Both the position numbers and the translations under genes were made by a program. Positions 1 through 5,553 of a stretch of 5,995 nucleotides of DNA are shown one piece after another. Origin of the DNA: Lachnospiraceae bacterium (GTDB lineage: Bacteria > Bacillota > Clostridia > Lachnospirales > Lachnospiraceae); contig JAJQIE010000291.1 of assembly GCA_021199395.1 (NCBI GenBank), forward strand, positions 1 through 5,995, read 5' to 3'. The notes below the pieces were generated by a model, which searched no databases, was not told where the DNA came from, and saw only the letters and a program-made list of their open reading frames with translations. Every line of letters begins with the position of its first letter. Position 1 is the stretch's first letter.

Positions 1-1275
1 ATCGAAGACAATGACGAAGAAGTCCTGACTCTGATGTCGGCGACTGAGGAAATAGTAAAAGAATATCTGACCCTTCTTACGATTGAGAATAAGATGGAGA
101 CGGCTATGGCGGCGGATGTGGATACAGAAGTATCGGACGAGGAAGCGGCACAGCGTCGGGTCGAGTATGTCTATGTTGCGATGGAGACAGAAGGTGAAGA
201 TGAGACCGAGGAGGAAACTGAGGCAGAGACGGATACCGAGTCTTCCGGCACAGAGGCTGATACGGAGGGGTCTGAGAGCGAAAGCGCTGCTGATACGGAA
301 ACTGAGGCCGCAGGTGACGAGACTGAGACGTCTGCGGAGACGGAGGGCGAGACTGTGGCGGAAACAGCTGCTGATTCAGAATCTGAGACAGCGCTTCTGA
401 CTGGAAATGCCGTGACTAAGACGACCTCCTCTGATGAGACGGAGACAGCATCGGAAGAGGATACAGAACCGGTATCAGATGCGGCGCAGGATGATACGGA
501 AGCTGCTTCGGATGTGGAGGACGAATCTGAGACGGATGCAGAAGACGCATCTACGGAGGAGGAAGAAACGGAGACAGAGACGGAAACTGAGGATCCGGAG
601 GTCGTTGCTGCGATGGAAGAGGCCTATGAGAAGGCTGCGCAGATCATCGCACTGGTAGAGGACGGCATGGATCTGGATGAGGCGGCCGCGGAGGTTGATG
701 AGGATCTCACTTCGTATGAGATTACATTTGGCGCGGACAGCACTTCGGTTGTGGAAGGACTGATTACCGCGACAGAGGGACTGGAGGATGGCACTCTGGT
801 AACGGAGCCGGTAGAGGCCACAAGCGGATATTACGCAGTGAGAGTGATCAGCGCGTTTGATGAAGAAGCGACCGAGGAGGAGAAAGAAAGTATTATTGAG
901 GAACGGAAGGAAGAAGCGGTTTCTGACCTGTTCACAGAGTGGGAAGAGGAAAGCGATATCTCTACAGATGAGGATGTTCTGGCAACGATTACTTTTGACT
1001 TCAATCTGAGTATGTATGAGGAAACTGAGATCGAGACGGAAACCGGAACGGAAGAGGAATCCGGGGATGAGACGGAGGATGATTCTGAGGCAGAGGCAGC
1101 GTCTGAGGTCGAGACGGAATCAGGGGCAGAGACAGAGTCCGAAGCAGAGACAGAGTCTGAGACTGAGATGGAGGAAGAGACTGAGGGCGATACAGAAGCG
1201 GAGACTGCGGCTGTTACAGAGGCAGAGCCTGAGACAGAAACCGAAGCAGAGACGGAATCTGCGGCAGAGGATTAA
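1..1275 (+). CDS. Parvulin-like peptidyl-prolyl isomerase/foldase (PrsA/SurA type), 5'-partial, with acidic E/T-rich insert and tail
   Basis: The frame is open from base 1 to the TAA at 1273-1275. The first in-window ATG (34) has no convincing ribosome site, so the gene almost certainly starts upstream and its signal peptide or lipobox is not visible. Layout: a helical stretch (1-150) like the end of a SurA/PrsA N-terminal domain; a first parvulin strand, VEYVYV (160-177); an E/T/S-rich insert of about 135 residues (184-591); then the rest of the parvulin domain, with helix EEAYEKAAQIIALVEDGMD (616-672), an ITFG segment (721-732), and closing strand GYYAVRV (826-846). A charged helix (about 865-985) and an 85-residue E/T-rich tail (1018-1272) follow. 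Family members assist folding of exported proteins outside the membrane. Tyr occupies the two places where His is expected (166-168, 832-834), so isomerase activity is doubtful. The family call rests on pattern and fold order; a chaperone-only role is inferred. Confidence 0.72.
   Translation: MEDNDEEVLTLMSATEEIVKEYLTLLTIENKMETAMAADVDTEVSDEEAAQRRVEYVYVAMETEGEDETEEETEAETDTESSGTEADTEGSESESAADTETEAAGDETETSAETEGETVAETAADSESETALLTGNAVTKTTSSDETETASEEDTEPVSDAAQDDTEAASDVEDESETDAEDASTEEEETETETETEDPEVVAAMEEAYEKAAQIIALVEDGMDLDEAAAEVDEDLTSYEITFGADSTSVVEGLITATEGLEDGTLVTEPVEATSGYYAVRVISAFDEEATEEEKESIIEERKEEAVSDLFTEWEEESDISTDEDVLATITFDFNLSMYEETEIETETGTEEESGDETEDDSEAEAASEVETESGAETESEAETESETEMEEETEGDTEAETAAVTEAEPETETEAETESAAED
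184..591 (+). repeat. Low-complexity E/T/S-rich coding repeat inserted in the parvulin domain
   Basis: About 135 codons consist mostly of Glu, Thr, Ser, Asp and Ala, dominated by alternating Glu-Thr pairs encoded as GAG/GAA plus ACN. Synonymous codons vary from unit to unit, so the repetition is more regular in protein than in DNA. A short non-acidic island (ALLTGNAVTKTTSS, about 388-429) breaks it. The insert lies between the first strand and first helix of the parvulin fold. It is expected to be disordered and strongly negative. Confidence 0.8.
1018..1272 (+). repeat. C-terminal E/T-rich repeat tail with an 18-bp (six-codon) period
   Basis: The last 85 codons are again mostly Glu, Thr, Ser and Ala. 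Hexapeptide units of the form [AV]-E-T-E-S-x occur at 1108-1125, 1126-1143, 1144-1161 and 1246-1263. The two units at 1126 and 1144 are adjacent and identical at 16 of 18 bases, which looks like a tandem duplication. Length changes in steps of 18 bases would keep the reading frame. Confidence 0.75.
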
Positions 1276-1281
1276 AAGAGC

Positions 1282-2118
1282 ATGAAGTATGAGCGGATAG
1301 ATATAAAGAATAAGGCATCTCTGGATGATGCGGCGCTTTACCTGTACCTTTTGGATCCATCGCCTGAGATTGCGATTGCAGAGCGCCCGATCATTGTGAT
1401 CTGTCCGGGCGGCGGATATGAATTCACATCGGATCGGGAAGCAGAGATTGTTGCGATGCAGTTCCTTGCGATGGGGTATCATGCGGCTGTACTCAGGTAT
1501 TCTGTGGCTCCCGCGGTTTATCCGACGGCTCTGCTGGAGCTTGGACGGTCTGTGGCCGTGATCCGGGAAAACGCCGGGAAATGGCACATAGACGAGGATA
1601 AAATTGTCATATCGGGGTTTTCAGCAGGCGGTCATCTGGCCGCAAACTATGGTTTGTTCTGGAACCGCGACTTTCTTGCGGAAGCTTTGGATACCGAATC
1701 TGCGCGGCTTCAGCCGAGTGCCCTGATTTTGGGCTATCCGGTTATTTCATCGGGCGCATTTGCGCATGAAGGCTCTTTCCGGAATCTGCTTGGCGCGGAC
1801 TATGAGGCAAAAAAGGATGAGCTTTCTCTTGAAAAAAATGCTGCGTCTCTGGCAGGCGCTCAGGTACCGAGGACATTTGTGTGGCATACCTGGGAGGATG
1901 ATGTAGTCCCGGTGCAGAATTCACTGCTTCTGGTAAATGAACTGGTGCGTCATCATGTCCCTGTAGAATTTCATCTTTTTGAAAAGGGAGGGCATGGCCT
2001 GTCGCTCGCGAATCGCCTGACTGGTTCGACAGGCGGCAGTCCGAAGGAGGCAGCAGCCGAAAAAGCGGTAGCGGTATGGCCGCAGCTTGTACATAACTGG
2101 ATGGAGAGTTGGATATAA
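1282..2118 (+). CDS. Alpha/beta-hydrolase, acetyl-esterase (BD-FAE/Axe-like) type
   Basis: The 278-residue product is a complete serine hydrolase of the kind that removes acetyl or other acyl groups from plant-polysaccharide fragments. Visible motifs in order: a Gly-rich oxyanion-hole loop PGGGY (residues 42-46), the nucleophile elbow GFSAGGH with Ser114, the acid segment HTWEDDVVP with probable Asp206, and GGHGLS with His238, giving a full catalytic triad. No signal peptide is present, so it should act in the cytoplasm on imported oligosaccharides. ATG 1282 lies 6 bases after the previous stop. Its ribosome site is weak (AGAGG at 1266-1270, 11 bases away), so translation may depend on coupling to the upstream gene. 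The stop is 16 bases before araA, and the neighbourhood supports a role in arabinose- or xylan-type sugar use. The exact substrate cannot be read from the sequence; a peptidase of the same fold is less likely. Confidence 0.85.
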   Translation: MKYERIDIKNKASLDDAALYLYLLDPSPEIAIAERPIIVICPGGGYEFTSDREAEIVAMQFLAMGYHAAVLRYSVAPAVYPTALLELGRSVAVIRENAGKWHIDEDKIVISGFSAGGHLAANYGLFWNRDFLAEALDTESARLQPSALILGYPVISSGAFAHEGSFRNLLGADYEAKKDELSLEKNAASLAGAQVPRTFVWHTWEDDVVPVQNSLLLVNELVRHHVPVEFHLFEKGGHGLSLANRLTGSTGGSPKEAAAEKAVAVWPQLVHNWMESWI

Positions 2119-2120
2119 AA

Positions 2121-2126
2121 AGGAGG
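2121..2126 (+). promoter_or_regulatory. Ribosome binding site of araA
   Basis: A perfect AGGAGG lies 8 bases before ATG 2135. It fixes the start of araA there rather than at the in-frame ATG 2087, which lies 16 codons upstream inside the esterase gene. Confidence 0.9.
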
Positions 2127-2134
2127 AAAATACA

Positions 2135-3631
2135 ATGAAACCAGCAAAGAATTATAAGTTTTGGTTTGCGACCGGTTCACAGGATCTTTACGGCGATGAG
2201 TGTCTCGCAAAAGTAGCGGAGCATTCGAAAATCATTGTTAGCCGACTGAATGAGTCCGGCGTGCTTCCGTATGAAGTAGTATGGAAGCCTACCCTGATCA
2301 CAAATGAGGTGATCCGCAGGACATTTAATGAAGCGAATGCGGATGAGGAATGTGCGGGCGTGATTACCTGGATGCATACCTTTTCGCCGGCGAAATCATG
2401 GATCCTTGGCCTGCAGGAGTTCCGCAAACCGCTGCTTCATCTGCATACACAGTTTAATGAAGAGATTCCATATGATACCATTGATATGGACTTTATGAAT
2501 GAGAATCAGTCTGCCCATGGCGACCGGGAGTATGGCCACATTGTTACCAGAATGGGAATTGAGCGCAAGATTATTGTGGGACACTGGAATGATAAGGCCG
2601 TACAGGAAAAGATTGCGGCGTGGATGCGCACGGCAATCGGCATCATGGAGAGCAGCCATATCCGTGTGATGCGCATTGCTGATAACATGAGAAATGTAGC
2701 TGTCACAGAAGGCGACAAGGTGGAAGCGCAGATTAAGTTTGGCTGGGAGATCGATGCATATCCGGTAAATGAGATCGCTGAGGCCGTACAGGCGGTTTCA
2801 GAGGCGGATACAAATGTGCTGGTTGAAGAGTATTATGATAAATACGAGATTCTGCTGGAAGGAAGAGATGAGGCGGAATTCAGAAAGCATGTGGCGGTAC
2901 AGGCACAGATTGAGCTTGGCTTTGAGCGTTTCCTGGAGGAGAAGGATTACCAGGCGATCGTCACTCATTTTGGCGATCTTGGCGCGCTGAAACAGCTGCC
3001 GGGTCTTGCGATTCAGCGGCTGATGGAAAAGGGCTATGGCTTTGGCGGCGAAGGCGACTGGAAGACAGCGGCGATGGTTCGCCTGATGAAGATCATGGCT
3101 CAGAATACTCCGAACGCAAAGGGCACTTCATTTATGGAGGATTATACCTACAACCTTGTTCCGGGCAAGGAAGGAGTGCTGGAGGCGCACATGCTTGAGG
3201 TTTGCCCGACCATTGCGGACGGACCGATTGGTATTAAGGTAAATCCGCTTTCCATGGGAGACAGAGAAGATCCGGCGCGCCTGGTATTTACCGCAAAAGA
3301 AGGGCCGGCGGTGGCGACCTCTCTGATTGATCTTGGAAATCGTTTTCGCCTGATTATCAATTCTGTGGATTGCAAGAAGACGGAAAAGCCGATGCCTAAG
3401 CTTCCGGTAGCGACCGCATTCTGGACTCCGCAGCCAGACCTGGCTACTGGCGCTGAAGCGTGGATCCTCGCAGGCGGCGCTCACCATACGGCATTCTCTT
3501 ACGACCTTACGGCTGAGCAGATGGGAGACTGGGCTGCGGCTATGGGTATTGAAGCTGTCTATATTGATAATGACACGACGATCCGAAGCCTCAAGAACGA
3601 GCTGAGGTGGAATTCTGTATACTACAGATAA
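2135..3631 (+). CDS. araA: L-arabinose isomerase
   Basis: The 498-residue product matches the usual AraA length (about 500). It converts L-arabinose to L-ribulose, the first step of bacterial L-arabinose breakdown, in the cytoplasm with a divalent metal, usually Mn2+. Family hallmarks are clear: N-terminal FWFATGSQDLYG (residues 9-20), THFGDLGALKQLPGLA around residues 280-296, GFGGEGDWKTAA, GTSFMEDYTYN, and GGAHHTAFSY near the C-terminus. The expected metal ligands are Glu306, Glu335, His352 and one of His450/His451. The numbering matches E. coli AraA at Glu306 and is shifted by two after a small insertion. The start at 2135 is set by AGGAGG at 2121-2126. It sits 16 bases after the esterase gene and is followed by a probable terminator, so it is likely the last gene of its transcript. 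araB and araD are not in the window. Nothing suggests damage. Confidence 0.97.
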   Translation: MKPAKNYKFWFATGSQDLYGDECLAKVAEHSKIIVSRLNESGVLPYEVVWKPTLITNEVIRRTFNEANADEECAGVITWMHTFSPAKSWILGLQEFRKPLLHLHTQFNEEIPYDTIDMDFMNENQSAHGDREYGHIVTRMGIERKIIVGHWNDKAVQEKIAAWMRTAIGIMESSHIRVMRIADNMRNVAVTEGDKVEAQIKFGWEIDAYPVNEIAEAVQAVSEADTNVLVEEYYDKYEILLEGRDEAEFRKHVAVQAQIELGFERFLEEKDYQAIVTHFGDLGALKQLPGLAIQRLMEKGYGFGGEGDWKTAAMVRLMKIMAQNTPNAKGTSFMEDYTYNLVPGKEGVLEAHMLEVCPTIADGPIGIKVNPLSMGDREDPARLVFTAKEGPAVATSLIDLGNRFRLIINSVDCKKTEKPMPKLPVATAFWTPQPDLATGAEAWILAGGAHHTAFSYDLTAEQMGDWAAAMGIEAVYIDNDTTIRSLKNELRWNSVYYR

Positions 3632-3706
3632 TGGAATGACGTCCGGAAGCACAGTATCGGAAAGACCGGACATGGATCAGACCATGCGGGCATGATTAAA
3701 ATAAGC

Positions 3707-3759
3707 AGGAGCCGGAGATTTGAAATCCAGACAAAGGATTTTGAATACCGGCTCCTTTT
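3707..3759 (+). terminator. Probable rho-independent terminator after araA
   Basis: AGGAGCCGG (3707-3715) pairs perfectly with CCGGCTCCT (3748-3756). AAATCC (3723-3728) pairs with GGATTT (3736-3741) around a 7-base loop, with a small internal loop between the two stems. The GC-rich base runs directly into TTTT (3756-3759). The T run is short, so efficiency is uncertain. The A-rich bases before the stem (TTAAAATAA, about 3696-3704) would give a U-rich tract on the other strand too. Confidence 0.68.
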
Positions 3760-3785
3760 CCAGAATTTGTTATTAGAAGCATCTG

Positions 3786-3808
3786 GTCTGTCGGAAGAAA
3801 GGACAGAC
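3786..3808 (+). repeat. Short inverted repeat upstream of aroK
   Basis: GTCTGTC (3786-3792) and GACAGAC (3802-3808) form a perfect 7-bp inverted repeat with a 9-base loop. It overlaps the candidate aroK promoter, so it could be an operator or a chance hairpin. There is no T run after it. Confidence 0.3.
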
Positions 3809-3828
3809 AGGAATAGTTTGCAGATAAT
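3800..3828 (+). promoter_or_regulatory. Candidate sigma-A promoter for aroK
   Basis: AGGACA (3800-3805, 4 of 6 to TTGACA) is followed after 17 bases by GATAAT (3823-3828, 5 of 6 to TATAAT). This would start RNA near 3835 and leave a leader of about 17 bases holding only the ribosome site. It lies after the araA terminator, where a promoter for aroK is expected. The match is moderate and was read by eye. Confidence 0.38.
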
Positions 3829-3851
3829 GAGGACAGAAGCGGAGGAAGAAA

Positions 3852-4400
3852 ATGAGCCGGAATATTTTTCTGATTGGATTTATGGGCGCGGGGAAGTCTA
3901 CGATCGCGCGAACCCTGTGTGATTTATATGAAATGAAGCTGGTTGAGATGGATGAGCAGATCGAAGCGCAGGAGGGCAGATCAATTTCGCGGATTTTTTC
4001 CGAAAGTGGCGAAGCTTATTTTCGCAGCTTAGAGACGGAGCTTCTGGAAGACCTGGAGCAGATGACGAATATGGTTGTCTCCTGTGGCGGCGGAGCAGCG
4101 ATGCGGGAAGAGAACATAGCCATAATGCGAAAGAGCGGAAGTGTTATCTATCTGAGTGCGGAACCGGAGACGATCTATGACAGGGTAAAGAATGCCCACA
4201 CAAGGCCGCTGCTGGAGGGACATATGGATATAGCATATATTGAAGAGCTGATGGCAGAAAGGCACCCCAAATATCAGAATGCCGCGGATTTTGCAGTAAA
4301 AACGGATGGCAGGAATACCGGGGATATCTGTAAAGAAATAATTGAGAAAACCCGTGTCACCGCGAAAAACGTCGATACTGTTTCCGGACACACAAATTAG
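3852..4400 (+). CDS. aroK: Shikimate kinase
   Basis: The 182-residue product phosphorylates shikimate to shikimate 3-phosphate with ATP, in the cytoplasmic route to chorismate and the aromatic amino acids. Visible motifs: Walker A GFMGAGKST (residues 9-17); shikimate-binding Asp34 in EMDEQIE and Arg58 in AYFRSLE; the GGG loop (79-81); LID-type Arg118 in HTRPLL; and Arg137 in the ERHPKYQNAAD signature (136-146). All expected binding residues are present. ATG 3852 follows GGAGGAAG (3841-3848). The last 25 or so residues extend a little beyond the typical 165-175-residue enzyme and show no motif. It stands alone between a terminator and another promoter, with no other aro gene in view, so it appears to be a separate housekeeping unit. 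Confidence 0.95.
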   Translation: MSRNIFLIGFMGAGKSTIARTLCDLYEMKLVEMDEQIEAQEGRSISRIFSESGEAYFRSLETELLEDLEQMTNMVVSCGGGAAMREENIAIMRKSGSVIYLSAEPETIYDRVKNAHTRPLLEGHMDIAYIEELMAERHPKYQNAADFAVKTDGRNTGDICKEIIEKTRVTAKNVDTVSGHTN

Positions 4401-4413
4401 ACACAAACTCACC

Positions 4414-4442
4414 GTGAAATGAACACATTCTTACCATATAAT
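4414..4442 (+). promoter_or_regulatory. Sigma-A type promoter of the ABC exporter genes
   Basis: GTGAAA (4414-4419, 4 of 6 to TTGACA) is followed after exactly 17 bases by a perfect TATAAT (4437-4442). RNA would start near 4449, giving a leader of about 55 bases before TTG 4504. It lies just after aroK in the only non-coding gap before the transporter genes. No terminator hairpin is visible between the aroK stop and this promoter. Confidence 0.6.
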
Positions 4443-4490
4443 CAAGGAAACGAATACTATGCGGATGCTTTTGCAGTAATCACGCAGAAC

Positions 4491-4495
4491 AGGAG
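4491..4495 (+). promoter_or_regulatory. Ribosome binding site deciding a TTG start
   Basis: AGGAG at 4491-4495 lies 8 bases before TTG 4504, a normal distance. The alternative in-frame GTG at 4495 overlaps this site and so has no usable ribosome site of its own. The nearby ATG at 4499 is in another frame. Confidence 0.75.
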
Positions 4496-4503
4496 TGAAT
4501 GCC

Positions 4504-5553
4504 TTGATTGAAGTGACACATCTTACGAAGCGCTACGGTTCGAATGCCGCAGTTGACGATTTATCTTTTCGCGTAGAAAAAGGACAGATCTACGGATTCC
4601 TTGGCCCAAACGGGGCCGGAAAAACCACGACGATGAATATACTGACCGGCTATATTGCACCTTCCTTTGGGGAGGTCCTGATAGACGGTCATAATATACT
4701 GGAGGAACCGGAGGAAGCCAGAAAATGTATCGGCTATCTTCCGGAGATTCCGCCGGTATATCCGGAGATGACCGTATTAGAGTATCTGCAATTTGCAGCC
4801 GATCTGAAAAAGCTGCCCAAAAAGGAACGGAGTACCATGATCGCGGAGGTTATGCAGACTACGGGGCTGACGGAAATGCAGGGGCGTCTGATCCGCAATC
4901 TGTCAAAGGGCTATCGGCAGCGCACCGGTCTGGCGCAGGCGATTCTTGGCTATCCGGATATTATTATCCTGGATGAACCGATGGTGGGGCTTGATCCAAA
5001 GCAGATCATAGAGATCCGTGAGCTGATTCGCAGCCTGGGGCAGAAGCACACGGTGATTTTAAGCTCTCATATTCTTTCCGAGATCAGTGCGATCTGTGAC
5101 CATATTATGATTATTGCGCATGGAAAGCTGGTAGCGAGCGATACACCGGACAATCTGATGAATCTGATGCGCGGTTCCGGGTCTCTGGAGCTGACTGTCC
5201 GCACGACAGAAAAAACGCTCAGAGAAATGTTTCATTCGCTGCCGGGGATCCTCTCTCTGGATGTAAAAGCTTCGGCGGAACCTGGGGCGTGTGATGCCAC
5301 GATTAAAACGGAAGCGGATAATGATCTCCGTGAGAGGATTTTTTACCTCTGTGCGCAGGAGGAAACAGCGATTCTGCGAATGCAGCATACACATGTATCC
5401 CTGGAGGATGTATTCCTCGAACTGACTGAGGATCATCCAAAAGAGACGGATGAAAAGAACGGAAAGAAAAGGAAGCATTTTGGCTTTAACGGGAAAGCGG
5501 CTATGCGTGAAAACCATGAGGAAGGAGTGAGGGAAAATGACAGCGATTTATAA
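4504..5553 (+). CDS. ABC transporter ATP-binding protein (ABC-2/Gld-type exporter)
   Basis: The 349-residue product drives a membrane exporter from the cytoplasmic face. From TTG 4504 it opens MIEVTHLTKRYG, the common start of this family; the frame extends only three codons further, to GTG 4495. Motifs: Walker A GPNGAGKT (34-41), a Q-loop region IGYLPE with Glu81 in the usual Gln place, signature LSKGYRQR (133-140) in place of LSGGQ, Walker B IIILDEP (153-159) with catalytic Glu158, D-loop GLDP (162-165), and His189. These variants are familiar in GldA/NatA/DrrA-like proteins, so the enzyme should be active. A C-terminal regulatory region (about 215-312) and a charged tail rich in Lys, Glu and Asn follow. 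The gene overlaps the permease start by 17 bases, so the two are co-translated. Cargo is not evident. Confidence 0.93.
   Translation: MIEVTHLTKRYGSNAAVDDLSFRVEKGQIYGFLGPNGAGKTTTMNILTGYIAPSFGEVLIDGHNILEEPEEARKCIGYLPEIPPVYPEMTVLEYLQFAADLKKLPKKERSTMIAEVMQTTGLTEMQGRLIRNLSKGYRQRTGLAQAILGYPDIIILDEPMVGLDPKQIIEIRELIRSLGQKHTVILSSHILSEISAICDHIMIIAHGKLVASDTPDNLMNLMRGSGSLELTVRTTEKTLREMFHSLPGILSLDVKASAEPGACDATIKTEADNDLRERIFYLCAQEETAILRMQHTHVSLEDVFLELTEDHPKETDEKNGKKRKHFGFNGKAAMRENHEEGVRENDSDL
5521..5527 (+). promoter_or_regulatory. Ribosome binding site of the permease, inside the ATPase gene
   Basis: GAAGGAG (5521-5527) lies 9 bases before ATG 5537 while still coding for the last residues of the ATPase. 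This supports the permease start and translational coupling. Confidence 0.75.

Noticed and set aside
83..658. Arg-rich open frames at 83-400 and 434-658, + strand, second frame
   Set aside because: They are shifted readings of the GAG-ACN repeats (AGA/CGG/AGG triplets). They have no ribosome sites and lie wholly inside the parvulin-like gene.
184..1272. CRISPR or mobile-element origin for the repetitive stretches
   Set aside because: Repeat units are in-frame Glu/Thr codons without regular spacers, terminal inverted repeats or target duplications; they are coding low complexity.
1016..1285. Arg/Gln-rich open frame over the acidic tail
   Set aside because: It is the same frame-shift artefact of the E/T-rich repeat and has no start signals.
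1120..1587. Antisense open frame opposite the tail and the esterase start
   Set aside because: It is Leu/Cys/Arg-rich low-complexity protein produced by the reverse complement of GAG repeats and crosses two well-supported genes.
3128..3673. 181-codon antisense open frame opposite the araA 3' end
   Set aside because: It lies opposite strongly conserved araA codons, has no recognisable domain and no convincing ribosome site.
3692..3922. 76-codon + strand open frame spanning the terminator and the aroK start
   Set aside because: It reads through the terminator hairpin and overlaps aroK in another frame; its protein resembles nothing I know.
4401..4503. Possible riboswitch or small RNA in the gap before the ABC genes
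   Set aside because: Apart from the promoter and ribosome site I see no stable stem, terminator pair or known aptamer motif in this short leader.
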